This document shows, piece by piece, positions 7,419 through 15,902 of a stretch of DNA of 38,985 nt. The DNA is from Defluviitaleaceae bacterium (GTDB lineage Bacteria > Bacillota > Clostridia > Lachnospirales > WQUN01): NCBI GenBank assembly GCA_009787785.1, contig WQSR01000023.1, forward strand, positions 1 through 38,985, in the 5' to 3' direction. The translations under genes were made by a program, and so were the position numbers. The first letter of the stretch is position 1, and each line of letters opens with the position of its first letter. Below the pieces are notes generated by a model that was not told the origin of the DNA, searched no databases, and saw nothing but the letters and a program-made list of their open reading frames with translations.

Positions 7419-8474
7419 CTATGATGCCGTACACGCCGCCACCAGCGCGTCCTCCAGTTCTGATTCCGGTAGCTTTTGTATAACTTGCCCTTTTTTGAAG
7501 AGTAAGCCTTTTTTGTCCCGGCCACCGGCGATGCCGATGTCGGCCTCCCGCGCTTCCCCCGGCCCGTTTACCTCACAGCCCATGACGGCAATGGTCAGGG
7601 GCTTTTTTATGTGGGCCACCCGGGCTTCCACCCGCTGGGCGATTTCCGCCACGTCGATGCCCGTGCGACCGCAGGTGGGACAGGCGATAACCTGGGGGCC
7701 AAAGGCGCGCAAGCCCATGGCGGCCAAAATCTCCCGGGCGGCGGCGATTTCGTGTACCGGGTCGCCGGACAGGGAGATACGCAGGGTATCGCCGATGCCC
7801 ATGGCCAGAAGCGCGCCCATGCCCGCGGCGGAGCGGATGGCTCCCTTGTGAATCGTGCCCGCCTCGGTCAGGCCAATATGAAGGGGATAGGGGAGCTGTG
7901 GGGCCAGTATTTTGTGGGCCTCCAGCATTAAAGGAATATTGCTTGCCTTGACGCTGACCACGATGTGTTCAAAGCCGTGGCGTTCCAGCCGGGCCACGTT
8001 GCGCAAGGCGGATTCGGCCAGCCCCTGGGGGGTTACGCCGGCGTATTTTGCTAATAAATCCTTCTCCAGGGAGCCGCCGTTCACCCCCACCCGGATGGGG
8101 ATACCGGCGGCCTTCGCCGTCAGGGCAATTTGGCGCACCCGGCTGTCCGCGCCGATGTTGCCGGGGTTGATGCGGAGCTTGTCCGCGCCGTTTTTTATGG
8201 CCTCCAGTGCCAGGCGGTAATCGAAATGGATGTCCGCCACCAAGGGGATATGTATGGATTTCTTAATTTCACCGATGGCTTGGGCGGCTTCGGTGTCGAG
8301 GACGGCCACCCGGACGATTTCACAGCCCGCTTCCTCCAAAGCGTGGATTTGCGCCACCGTGGCGGCAATGTCGCGGGTGTCGGTATTGGTCATGGACTGA
8401 ACCACGATAGGATGCCCACCACCCACGGGCACCCCGCCGATGTGAACCACCCGCGTCAGCGCGCGCTGTTTCAT
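7419..8474 (-). CDS. ispG: 4-hydroxy-3-methylbut-2-en-1-yl diphosphate synthase (IspG/GcpE)
   Basis: A 351-residue enzyme of the MEP isoprenoid pathway that converts methylerythritol cyclodiphosphate to HMBPP using a [4Fe-4S] cluster and reduced ferredoxin or flavodoxin. Seen: the N-terminal VHIGGVPVGGGHPIVVQSMTN signature of the TIM-barrel domain, LVADIHFDYRLAL, LRINPGN, and the C-terminal cluster ligands in ACPTCGRTG and MGCEVNGPGE. The length is typical of the bacterial two-domain form. Its start overlaps the rseP stop by ATGA, so it is the coupled last gene of the leftward pyrH operon. Nothing looks damaged. No clear terminator is seen in the 129 bases before the next gene. Confidence 0.97.
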   Translation of the reverse strand: MKQRALTRVVHIGGVPVGGGHPIVVQSMTNTDTRDIAATVAQIHALEEAGCEIVRVAVLDTEAAQAIGEIKKSIHIPLVADIHFDYRLALEAIKNGADKLRINPGNIGADSRVRQIALTAKAAGIPIRVGVNGGSLEKDLLAKYAGVTPQGLAESALRNVARLERHGFEHIVVSVKASNIPLMLEAHKILAPQLPYPLHIGLTEAGTIHKGAIRSAAGMGALLAMGIGDTLRISLSGDPVHEIAAAREILAAMGLRAFGPQVIACPTCGRTGIDVAEIAQRVEARVAHIKKPLTIAVMGCEVNGPGEAREADIGIAGGRDKKGLLFKKGQVIQKLPESELEDALVAACTAS

Positions 8475-9643
8475 GAGGGTAGTAGCCGCACGATGTCGCG
8501 GTAGGCGATGAAAATGGCCAGGGCGATGAGCAAGCCAAAGCCCACGAGATGCACCATCCCCTCGCGCTCGGGGGATACGGGCTTGCGCCGAATGCCTTCA
8601 ATGGCGAGGAAAACCAGCCGCGCCCCGTCCATGGCAGGGATGGGCAACAGATTAAACAGCCCGATGGCCGCGCTGATGACAGCGGCAAAGAGGAGTACGA
8701 ACAAAAAGGTTTCGATGAGTCCGTGCTCGCTGGTTTCCTGGGCGATGGTGACGAACTGGTTGCCCAAGTCGATGGGCCCGGCCAGCCGCGCCTCGGCGGG
8801 CATACGCTGGTTCGACACCCACCGCGCCAGCATGGTAAAGGGAATCCGTATGTTAAAGACCATCATTTCCGCAGAAGTCACCGTGGTGCCCCACAGCCCC
8901 ACCCGGCCAAAGCCCTCCCGGGGTTCCTCCAGCAAGCCAAAGCGGATATCCGGCATGAAGCCCAGCCGGAACATCCCCGGTGCCACCTCCAGCGGGGTAA
9001 TGGTGACATGGTGAACCGCCCCGTCCCGGACAAAGCGCACCTCCACCGGTTCGCCGCCGGAGAACTCCATTTGCAACAAAAAATTTTCATACAGGGAAAC
9101 CCGGGCACCGTTAATATGGGTTATCCGGTCCCCCACCTGCAACCCGGCTTGCTGGGCGGGGCGGCCCTCCACCAAATCCCGGACCTCCGTGACTTGATAC
9201 CCGGTGAGCAAGGTGAGGACAAAAAACAAAACAAAGGCCAGGAGAAAATTCATCAGGGAGCCGCCGGCCATGACCAGCATCCGGGCGGGAATGGATTTAT
9301 TGTTCAAAGCACGGTCGTCTGCGGGCATGTCGTCGTCCTGGCCGCGCATCTTGCAAAAGCCCCCGATGGGGAACATGCGCAGGGAATACACCGTGGCGTG
9401 TTCCTCCACGTATACGTATTCTACGTCCTCCCCCTCATTGCCGGCGGGCGCGTCCTCCGGTTTTTCTACTTTTATCTGCTCCGTTTTCCCATTAAAGGAA
9501 AAAAGCTTGGGCCCCATGCCCAAGGCAAATTCCTCCACGAAGACCCCCGCCCGCCGCGCCGCCAGAAAATGCCCCAGCTCATGGACGAAAATCACCACGC
9601 CCAGAATAAGCAAAAAAAATAAAATCCAGATTGCAGTTGTCAT
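8471..9643 (-). CDS. rseP: RseP/RasP-type site-2 zinc metalloprotease
   Basis: A 390-residue membrane protease of regulated intramembrane proteolysis. The first membrane segment carries the zinc motif HELGH (H21, E22, H25). A PDZ domain lies around 175-250 (VEGRPAQQAGLQVGDRITHING). The third ligand motif NLLPIPAMDGARLVF lies near the C terminus with further hydrophobic segments. Between the first helix and MFPIGGFCKM is an acidic insert (about 60-85, PEDAPAGNEGEDVEYVYVEE) longer than in many homologues. It overlaps ispG and dxr by ATGA at its two ends. In Firmicutes the enzyme cleaves anti-sigma factors and remnant signal peptides; no target can be named from this window. Confidence 0.95.
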   Translation of the reverse strand: MTTAIWILFFLLILGVVIFVHELGHFLAARRAGVFVEEFALGMGPKLFSFNGKTEQIKVEKPEDAPAGNEGEDVEYVYVEEHATVYSLRMFPIGGFCKMRGQDDDMPADDRALNNKSIPARMLVMAGGSLMNFLLAFVLFFVLTLLTGYQVTEVRDLVEGRPAQQAGLQVGDRITHINGARVSLYENFLLQMEFSGGEPVEVRFVRDGAVHHVTITPLEVAPGMFRLGFMPDIRFGLLEEPREGFGRVGLWGTTVTSAEMMVFNIRIPFTMLARWVSNQRMPAEARLAGPIDLGNQFVTIAQETSEHGLIETFLFVLLFAAVISAAIGLFNLLPIPAMDGARLVFLAIEGIRRKPVSPEREGMVHLVGFGLLIALAIFIAYRDIVRLLPS

Positions 9644-10794
9644 ATGCTCACCCGTCCAACGAAATTATTCGCCCATGCCTCCGCCGCCCACACATCCCCG
9701 GCCTTTGTCAAGGGCTGTACAGTATATGAATCCAGGGCTTGGCTTATTATCGCCGAAATATCATAGAATGTAATCTTCCCCCGCAAAAATTGGCCAACCG
9801 CCCATTCGTTGACGGCGTTCATTACGGCGGGAGCGGTACCGCCCAGCATGGCCGCCCGCTTCGCCAAGGCAAGGCAGGGGAATTTCTCCTCCTCCGGGGC
9901 TTCAAAGGTCAAGGTATTATGCTTTAACAAATCCAGCCGGGGGAAGGGGGTCTCCACCCGCTTAGGCCCGGTAAGGGCATATAGAATGGGCAAACGCATG
10001 TCGGGCAGACCCATCTGCGCCATCACCGACCCATCGGCAAACTGCACCATGGAATGGATGATGCTCTGGGGGTGGACTAGGATTTCCACCTGCTCGGGCC
10101 GGACACCAAAGAGCCACAACGCCTCCATGTATTCCAGCCCTTTGTTCATCAGTGTCGCGCTGTCTATGGTTATCTTGGGGCCCATGTGCCAGTTGGGGTG
10201 CCGAAGGGCTTCTTCTGCGGTGGCTTCCCTGGCGATGCGGGAACGTTCCCACGTGCGAAAAGGCCCGCCGGAAGCCGTGAGGATAATCTTCTCCACGGCG
10301 TTCCCTTCATTCCCCTGTAAGCACTGCCAAATGGCCGAATGCTCGCTGTCTATGGGGGTGACGTTCACCCCCCGCGCCCGGGCTTCGGCCATAATTAAGG
10401 CCCCCGCCGTCACCAGACTTTCCTTGTTGGCAAGGGCCACATGCTTCCCGGCCTGTATGGCCGCAAGGGTGGGTGCCAGCCCGGCGCGGCCCACCAAGGC
10501 GTTGACTACCACGTCCACCCCTTCGTGGCGGGCGCAGGAGAGGAGCCCCTCCTCCCCGGTAACAACCTCGCACCCCCAATTATCTGCGGGAGGCTCCGGC
10601 ATCCACACCTTTTCCGGGGAAAATTCCGCTACCAGCGCGGCCATCTCGGCGGTTTTCCTATAGCCCGTCAGCACCCGCACCCGCCCGTGGGGCAAGCATT
10701 GGCGCACCGCGTCCAGGGTTTGCCGCCCGATGGAGCCGGTGGCACCCAGGACGGCAATCCCACGCGCTATATCCAGGGCCACACCGGCACCCAA
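9640..10794 (-). CDS. dxr: 1-deoxy-D-xylulose 5-phosphate reductoisomerase (DXR/IspC)
   Basis: A 384-residue enzyme for the second MEP step, converting DXP to methylerythritol phosphate with NADPH and a divalent metal. Seen: the nucleotide-binding turn LGATGSIGRQT, NALVGRAGL, ALANKESLV, and metal/substrate motifs DSEHSAIWQCL, SGGPFRTW, and HPNWHMGPKITIDSATLMNKGLE (split across 10100-10220). The start is uncertain. TTG 10794 gives the longest frame but has no clear Shine-Dalgarno; GTG 10782 is an alternative just before the Rossmann strand. With either start the gene begins inside the 3' end of cdsA (14-28 nt overlap), so translational coupling is likely. Confidence 0.96.
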   Translation of the reverse strand: MGAGVALDIARGIAVLGATGSIGRQTLDAVRQCLPHGRVRVLTGYRKTAEMAALVAEFSPEKVWMPEPPADNWGCEVVTGEEGLLSCARHEGVDVVVNALVGRAGLAPTLAAIQAGKHVALANKESLVTAGALIMAEARARGVNVTPIDSEHSAIWQCLQGNEGNAVEKIILTASGGPFRTWERSRIAREATAEEALRHPNWHMGPKITIDSATLMNKGLEYMEALWLFGVRPEQVEILVHPQSIIHSMVQFADGSVMAQMGLPDMRLPILYALTGPKRVETPFPRLDLLKHNTLTFEAPEEEKFPCLALAKRAAMLGGTAPAVMNAVNEWAVGQFLRGKITFYDISAIISQALDSYTVQPLTKAGDVWAAEAWANNFVGRVSI

Positions 10795-11609
10795 ATGAGT
10801 AAATTGATTACCAAATAGACCATGGGTGCCACCACCACAATGGAATCCATTCTATCCAGAATCCCGCCGTGGCCGGGGATAATATAGCCAAAATCCTTGA
10901 TTTTCGTGTGGCGTTTGATGGCAGAGGCCGCCATGTCCCCGATAATGGAGAACCCCGCCCCCACAAAGGAAATGGCCGCCGCGTTCAGCATAAAATTCCC
11001 CTCAAATTCCAACCCGAAAAAACGCGTAACCAGCCACCCGTATAACAGGCCCAGCAAAGTAGCCCCCACCACTCCGCCCACCAGCCCCTCCAGCGACTTC
11101 GAAGGGCTGGGGGAGCCCTCCAGCTTGCGCCTACCCAAGGTCATCCCCGTAATGTAGGCAAAGGTATCGCACCCGAAGGAGCTGATAAAGATGAGCCAGA
11201 CATAGAAGGCCCCCAAAGCTTCGTGCTCGCGCACCAGCACAATGAAGGACAGCAGAAAAGGCACATACAAAAAGCCGTACACCGCCGTCACGCAATCCTC
11301 CAGGGGCAAATGCCTGAAGAAAATCACAAGGCAGGTCTGCACGGCAATCATAAAAAGGGTCAGGCTAATCAACAGCCAATATCCCGGCCCAAAAAAATAA
11401 ATGGCGATATAATACCCCACCGTGGCAAGATAGCCCACAGCGTGGATGGGCTTATCCTCCTTGGCGAAGGCCAGATACAGCTCCCGCAGACCCACCAGCG
11501 CGGCGAAGGCGCACACCACCACCAGGGGAATCCCCCCTATATGCACCACGGCCACCACCAGGGGCAGTCCCACAATTCCCGTAATTACGCGCTTTGCCAC
11601 AGAACTCAT
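10767..11609 (-). CDS. cdsA: phosphatidate cytidylyltransferase (CdsA)
   Basis: A 280-residue polytopic membrane enzyme making CDP-diacylglycerol from phosphatidic acid and CTP. It has about eight hydrophobic segments and the C-terminal family signature spanning SAIKRHTKIKDFGYIIPGHGGILDRMDS (read near 10840-10925), with the KDFG, PGHGG and DRxDS elements intact. The N-terminal VAKRVITGIVGLPLV is also typical. It starts 6 nt after the uppS stop with GGAAGG inside the uppS tail, and its last codons overlap dxr. Placing lipid-precursor enzymes next to uppS and dxr is the standard Firmicutes arrangement. Confidence 0.96.
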   Translation of the reverse strand: MSSVAKRVITGIVGLPLVVAVVHIGGIPLVVVCAFAALVGLRELYLAFAKEDKPIHAVGYLATVGYYIAIYFFGPGYWLLISLTLFMIAVQTCLVIFFRHLPLEDCVTAVYGFLYVPFLLSFIVLVREHEALGAFYVWLIFISSFGCDTFAYITGMTLGRRKLEGSPSPSKSLEGLVGGVVGATLLGLLYGWLVTRFFGLEFEGNFMLNAAAISFVGAGFSIIGDMAASAIKRHTKIKDFGYIIPGHGGILDRMDSIVVVAPMVYLVINLLIWVPVWPWI

Positions 11610-11615
11610 GCCATA

Positions 11616-12320
11616 TTACCTTCCACCATATCTGCGCTGGCGGCCGGCGAACCACGTCAACGCCCCTTGCAAATCCTTCGCGCCGAAATCCGGCCACAGC
11701 ACATCGGAGAAATACATCTCCGCGTAGGCCAGTTGCCACAGCATATAATTGCTTATCCGCTTCTCGCCCCCGGTACGGATTAGCAAATCCGGGTAGGGGG
11801 TGGGGAAGGTGTCCAATGTACGGGCCAGGGTTTCTTCATTTATGTCCCCGGGGGATAGATTTCCGCTGGCGGCTTCCCGGACCAGTTTTCTGGCGGCGCG
11901 TACCAGCTCGTCGCGCCCGCCATAGTTGATGGCCAAAGTCACTTGGAGGCCCTTTTTCTCCCGGGTCAGCGTTTTCAGGGTTTCGATTTTTTGTTGCAAT
12001 TCCGGTTCAAACCGGGTGGTGTCCCCGATGAAGCGCATTCTCATGTCGTTCTTTTTGCTGTCTTCGATGTATTGCTGGAAGTATTCGTGCATGAGCTTGA
12101 GCAAGCCCTGCACCTCTTTTTCCGGGCGGGAGAAATTCTCGGTGCTGAGCGCGTACACCGTCAAATATTGTATCCCCAGCTTCTCGATTTCCTCGGACAA
12201 AGTACGCAGGTTTTGGGCCCCCGCCCGGTGCCCCGCGTTGTGGGGCAACAACCGTTTGGAGGCCCAGCGTCCGTTTCCGTCCATTACAATGGCTACATGC
12301 GCGGGCAGCTTAGCCGTCAT
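11616..12320 (-). CDS. uppS: isoprenyl (undecaprenyl) diphosphate synthase
   Basis: A 234-residue cis-prenyltransferase that adds isopentenyl units to farnesyl diphosphate to form the lipid carrier for peptidoglycan and surface glycans. Seen: VAIVMDGNGRWASKR with the catalytic Asp and phosphate-binding residues, NAGHRAGAQ, LTVYALSTENFSRP, and the C-terminal PDLLIRTGGEKRISNYMLWQLAYAE segment (split across 11710-11790) with metal- and substrate-binding residues. The start ATG overlaps the frr stop as ATGA. It supplies undecaprenyl-PP that the O-antigen-ligase-like protein near 19 kb would depend on indirectly (inference). Confidence 0.97.
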   Translation of the reverse strand: MTAKLPAHVAIVMDGNGRWASKRLLPHNAGHRAGAQNLRTLSEEIEKLGIQYLTVYALSTENFSRPEKEVQGLLKLMHEYFQQYIEDSKKNDMRMRFIGDTTRFEPELQQKIETLKTLTREKKGLQVTLAINYGGRDELVRAARKLVREAASGNLSPGDINEETLARTLDTFPTPYPDLLIRTGGEKRISNYMLWQLAYAEMYFSDVLWPDFGAKDLQGALTWFAGRQRRYGGR

Positions 12321-12928
12321 ACGGTCATGATTTCCTTTGTCTTCGCGTCCACACGCTTGTCCAGCTCGCCCACGTATTTATCCGTCAGGTTCTGGGTTTC
12401 CGTTTCAAGTTGCTTCAAGTCGTCCTCGGTGACATCGCCCTTTTTCTGCGCCTTCTTGAAGGCGTCCACGGCGTCGCGCCGCACGTTGCGCACGGCTACC
12501 TTTGCGTCCTCGGCTTTTTTCTTCACGTCCTTGGCCAGTTGCTTGCGGCGTTCCTCCGTCAGCTCCGGGAAGGTAAGGCGAATCACCTTGCCGTCGTTGG
12601 TGGGGTTGAGCCCCAGGTCAGAGGCTTGTATCGCCTTCTCGATTTCCTTTAGCATATTACTCTCCCAGGGGGAAATCTGTAGCATACGCGCCTCGGGCAC
12701 GGTAATGTTGCCCACTTGGGCCAGGGGCGTGGGGGTTCCGTAGTAGTTCACGCTCAATTTATCCAGCACCCGGGGGTTGGCGCGGCCTACCCGTATGGTT
12801 TCGAAATCGCTTTCCAGCACGCTGACGGTCTTCGCCATGCGCTCCTCATAGGGCTTGGTCAGCTCGGAACGCTGTACGTTTTCGCTCCGGTTTTGCTTCT
12901 CGGGGCGTTTAACTCCTCCTGCCGGCAT
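12317..12928 (-). CDS. frr: ribosome recycling factor
   Basis: A 203-residue protein that, with EF-G, splits post-termination ribosomes. Seen: EERMAKTVSVLESDFETIRVGRANP (near 12770-12850), YYGTPTPLAQVGNITVPEAR, the APWE-like SPWESNMLKEIEKAI, and PELTEERRKQLAK. The core of about 185 residues is complete. ATG 12928 has AGGAGG 6 nt upstream and lies inside the 3' end of pyrH (20-nt overlap). It yields an extra polar N-terminal segment of roughly 20 residues (MPAGGVKRPEKQNRSENVQ) before the usual first helix. No later in-frame start is better, so the extension appears genuine. Confidence 0.96.
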   Translation of the reverse strand: MPAGGVKRPEKQNRSENVQRSELTKPYEERMAKTVSVLESDFETIRVGRANPRVLDKLSVNYYGTPTPLAQVGNITVPEARMLQISPWESNMLKEIEKAIQASDLGLNPTNDGKVIRLTFPELTEERRKQLAKDVKKKAEDAKVAVRNVRRDAVDAFKKAQKKGDVTEDDLKQLETETQNLTDKYVGELDKRVDAKTKEIMTV

Positions 12929-13661
12929 AAAAATCCTCCTTATCACTCAATGATATATAGGTGCCGTCCAAATCCCCAGACTGGGGGTAGGCACAGGCCA
13001 AAACAATGCTATTGGGCTTGCTCAGGCTAAATACATAGGACGGAATCTCCGCCTCGGCAGAGAGATGCATGGCCGCCATATCCGCCGCGTTAAGCCCCCG
13101 GGCAATGGCGGTGCGATAGCTCAAATCCTTGAATTTGCGTGCGTTGGGCTCCAGCACCGGGTCGCGGTCATATACGCCGTCAATACTTTTTGCGTACAGT
13201 ACGCAATCCGCCTCCAACTCCGCCGCCCGCAGTGCCGTCACCGTGTCCGTGGAAAAAAAGGGATGCCCCACCCCCGCGGCGTTAATCACCACGGTCTGCT
13301 CGGCCATCATGGCGAGGACGCGTTCCTTTTCATAGTGGGTGGTCATCCGGCCTATGGGAATGGGTGTCACCACCTGGGCCTTCATATGCTGCCGCCGGCA
13401 CATGTCGGAGAGGTACAGCGCGTTCATCACCGTAGCCAGCATACCGATGTGGTCGGCCTTCACCCGGTCCATATCCGGGTTGGCCGAACGCCCGCGCCAC
13501 AAATTGCCGCCGCCTACCACCAGGGCCACTTCCACCCCCGCTTGCATTACTTCCTGTATTTGTCGTAGGATGTCCTTAACAATTTTATCATCGTACCCGG
13601 AAGGGCTGTCGGCCTTGCCAATGGCTTCGCCGCTGAGTTTAATCACGGTGCGTTTTATCAT
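12909..13661 (-). CDS. pyrH: UMP kinase
   Basis: A 250-residue amino-acid-kinase-fold enzyme phosphorylating UMP to UDP. Seen: the N-terminal TVIKLSGEAIG phosphate-binding strand, VVGGGNLWRG, DHIGMLATVMNAL, the GVGHPFFSTDTVTALRAAE substrate segment, and a uridylate-kinase tail including IDGVYDRDP. The start ATG follows AAGGGGG at good spacing. It is the first gene of the leftward operon ending at ispG and is divergent from holA across a 72-nt gap that should hold both promoters; no convincing consensus promoter was found there. The C terminus (KEDFYAGRRS) overlaps the frr start. Confidence 0.96.
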   Translation of the reverse strand: MIKRTVIKLSGEAIGKADSPSGYDDKIVKDILRQIQEVMQAGVEVALVVGGGNLWRGRSANPDMDRVKADHIGMLATVMNALYLSDMCRRQHMKAQVVTPIPIGRMTTHYEKERVLAMMAEQTVVINAAGVGHPFFSTDTVTALRAAELEADCVLYAKSIDGVYDRDPVLEPNARKFKDLSYRTAIARGLNAADMAAMHLSAEAEIPSYVFSLSKPNSIVLACAYPQSGDLDGTYISLSDKEDFYAGRRS

Positions 13662-13733
13662 GGATGTCCCCCTTACCAGTAAAAATATACCATACGTACT
13701 ATAAAAAAGCTATGTTTTTGGAGTGGAAAATCA

Positions 13734-14705
13734 ATGGATGTCAAAACCGTGCAAAAGGATATCGACGCCCGCCAGCTGAAACAAGTATATTTACTTTATG
13801 GCGAGGAACGCTACCTGGTGACGCATTACGCCGCCGCGCTGGGGGAGGGCCTGGACAAGGACGTCTTCGACGGTGCGGCTCCCGTGGCGCAGATTATTCT
13901 CGCCGCCGACGCCTTCCCCTTCATGGCACATAAACGCGCCGTGTATGTGCGGGATTCCCGCCTCTTCGCCACAGGCCGTAAAGCCGACACAGAGCAAATG
14001 GCCGACTACCTCACCAAAATCCCCGAAGAAACCGTGCTCATCTTCATAGAATCCGATGTGGACAAGCGCACCCGCCTATATAAAAAAACGGCGGAGTTGG
14101 GCCGCGCCATAGACTGCGCCCCCCTCAGCCCCCCCGAGCTCTCCCGCTGGGTGGCCAAGCAATTTGGCAAAAAGGACAAATCCATTTCCCCGGCCGCCGC
14201 CGAACAGCTCACGCGCTCCGCCGCCCACAGCATGACCGCCCTGGAAGGGGAAATCGCCAAGCTGGCGGCCTACGTGGGCACCCGCCCCGGCATTACCCCG
14301 GAGGATATCACCGCACTGTGCACCCCCACCCTCCAGACCCGCATCTTCGACCTGCTGGCCGCCATGGGCAAAGGAAAGGCAGGGCAAGCATTATCACTTT
14401 ATGCCAACATGCTCCACATGAAGGAACAGCCCCTGATGATTCTCGCCATGCTCATCCGCCAGTTCCGCATTCTCCTACTATGCAAATGCGCCAACGAAAA
14501 AAAACACACCAAGCCTCAAATGGCCAAGGCATTCGGCCTGCGGCCCTTCATGGTGGACGAAGCCCTGACCCAAGCCCGCCGCTACACCACAACCCGCCTT
14601 CTCCACGCCCTAGCCGACTGCCAGGACACAGACCTGCGCATCAAAACCGGGCGCGTGGACGGGGCCATGGGGGTGGAGTTGCTCATTGTGAAGTATGTGG
14701 ATTGA
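13734..14705 (+). CDS. holA: DNA polymerase III subunit delta
   Basis: A 323-residue clamp-loader subunit. Seen: the N-terminal QVYLLYGEERYLV Walker-like region typical of HolA, domain II with ISPAAAEQLTRSAAHSMTALEGEIAKLAAY, and a C-terminal helical collar domain (RQFRILLLCKCANEKKH, with later DLRIKTG). It opens the beta clamp for loading at replication forks. Length and motif order are normal for Firmicutes. The gene is divergent from pyrH. Downstream, CCGCG/CGCGG at 14764-14777 forms a small hairpin without a T tract. Confidence 0.92.
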   Translation: MDVKTVQKDIDARQLKQVYLLYGEERYLVTHYAAALGEGLDKDVFDGAAPVAQIILAADAFPFMAHKRAVYVRDSRLFATGRKADTEQMADYLTKIPEETVLIFIESDVDKRTRLYKKTAELGRAIDCAPLSPPELSRWVAKQFGKKDKSISPAAAEQLTRSAAHSMTALEGEIAKLAAYVGTRPGITPEDITALCTPTLQTRIFDLLAAMGKGKAGQALSLYANMLHMKEQPLMILAMLIRQFRILLLCKCANEKKHTKPQMAKAFGLRPFMVDEALTQARRYTTTRLLHALADCQDTDLRIKTGRVDGAMGVELLIVKYVD

Positions 14706-14754
14706 GGGTTTATCGGTCGAGGGTGGGAAAGGCGTGGGCACCCGGACTGCGGAA

Positions 14755-15075
14755 ATGGCGGTGCCGCGCTAACGCGGTAAAAAAGGTCGTATCAACCCTG
14801 AAATAAAAGCAAGCGTTGAGCCGATACTAGCGGCAATAGGTTTGTCTTTTAGCGATGTCTTTAACCTTACGCTTAGGCAAATTTATCTCAAACGCAAAAT
14901 CCCCTTTGAGCTGTCCTGCGCACAACTAACCGAAAATGGCTATACCCCGGAATTTGAAGCGGAGGTTCTTAAAACATCCGAAGAAGATTATGCCGCTATT
15001 AAAAACGGAACCGCCCAACCATACAGCAACACCGCAGAAATGTTTGCGCAATGGGATAAAGATGACGATAATTGA
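14755..15075 (+). pseudogene. RelB/DinJ-like antitoxin, interrupted reading frame
   Basis: The readable part is a ribbon-helix-helix antitoxin of the RelB/DinJ type: GRINPEIKASVEPILAAIGLSFSDVFN, then LTLRQIYLKRKIPFELS, then an acidic tail ending AEMFAQWDKDDDN. A plausible ATG at 14755 is in frame, but TAA at 14770-14772 breaks the frame five codons in. A TTG at 14842 would remove the DNA-binding strand. It is therefore probably a decayed or 5'-damaged antitoxin. No recognisable RelE/YafQ toxin follows. A re-initiating or shortened protein cannot be excluded. Confidence 0.55.
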
Positions 15076-15124
15076 AAAATACAGACCATTTGAAAGCAAG
15101 CAATTCAAAAAAGAGGAACGCATT

Positions 15125-15820
15125 ATGAATATAGCCAATAATATTTTAAAGCGTAGCTTGCAAAATGTGTATTTTTTTGTTGGAACTGCGTGCGGTGGAA
15201 AAACTACGATGGGCAGGGAACTAGCTAAAAAATATGGATTTACCTATTTCAGCGATAACTGGAATGAACCCAATTGGAAAGCGTGGGAATCAATAATCGA
15301 CGAAAAATATCAGCCTTATTCACACAATGGAGGGAAATCGCTAAGCAATGAAGCATATTTTAGCAGGTCTGTTGAGGAATTTTTAGCGGATAAAAAAAGT
15401 GAAAACAACAAAGCCGCCGCCATGGAAAACATAGCATTTTCCATAATAGAAATCATCAAACTGGCGCAGAAGAATACAGTTATTGCTGACATTTGGATAC
15501 AAGACTACGATTTTCTTTTGGAAATCTCCGATTACAGCAGAATTGCCTGTTTATTAGCCCCGGGTGAGGTAATAATCCGCGATTATTACCAACGGGACGA
15601 CCATATGGACTTTACAAGGGCTATCCAATCCTTGGAAAATCCCGAGCAAAAATTTGAAGTGCAAAACGAATTGTTTAGAATACACGCGAAAGAAGAAGCT
15701 GAAAAAGCCATAAAACATAATTTGTTTAGTATAATGAGAAGCGAAGAAAGCACGGTTGAAAACACGTTGCTATTGTTAGAAAAACATTTTTGTTTGACAT
15801 TCTGTATGGTGGATTTGTAA
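15125..15820 (+). CDS. P-loop kinase-like / AAA-type ATPase of unknown function
   Basis: A 231-residue soluble protein. A Walker A motif (GTACGGKTT) lies about 20 residues from the start after a hydrophobic strand (VYFFV), the layout of shikimate/adenylate-kinase-like small-molecule kinases. The rest is rich in Lys, Glu and Asn and has no recognised signature; VIADIWIQDYDFL could be a Walker-B-like strand. ATG 15125 was chosen because GAGGAA lies 8 nt upstream; ATG 15062 would add 21 residues and overlap the antitoxin stop. Codon use and AT content differ clearly from the housekeeping operons on the left, and a broken antitoxin precedes it, so acquisition by transfer is likely (inference). 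Confidence 0.65.
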   Translation: MNIANNILKRSLQNVYFFVGTACGGKTTMGRELAKKYGFTYFSDNWNEPNWKAWESIIDEKYQPYSHNGGKSLSNEAYFSRSVEEFLADKKSENNKAAAMENIAFSIIEIIKLAQKNTVIADIWIQDYDFLLEISDYSRIACLLAPGEVIIRDYYQRDDHMDFTRAIQSLENPEQKFEVQNELFRIHAKEEAEKAIKHNLFSIMRSEESTVENTLLLLEKHFCLTFCMVDL

Positions 15821-15832
15821 AAGAATCCCTAT

Positions 15833-15876
15833 AAAAAACCTCCTTCGTAGGCATTTCCCTACGTCAGGAGGTTTTT
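15833..15876. terminator. bidirectional intrinsic terminator
   Basis: AAAAACCTCCT (15834-15844) pairs with AGGAGGTTTTT (15866-15876), and an inner CGTAGG/CCTACG stem (15846-15851/15858-15863) extends it. A T run on one side and an A run on the other make it work for both the rightward kinase-like gene and the leftward surface-protein gene that converge here. Confidence 0.88.
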
Positions 15877-15902
15877 CTCAATTGTCCGATTTACGTATTA
15901 AT

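Noticed and set aside
8549..9622. Long open frame antisense to rseP (357 codons)
   Set aside because: It mirrors a well-identified gene with HELGH and PDZ motifs; GC-rich codon structure keeps the opposite strand open. It has no ribosome binding site or protein-like motifs.
13662..13733. Divergent promoters between pyrH and holA
   Set aside because: Promoters must lie here, but no pair of elements with acceptable spacing and match was found, so none was annotated.
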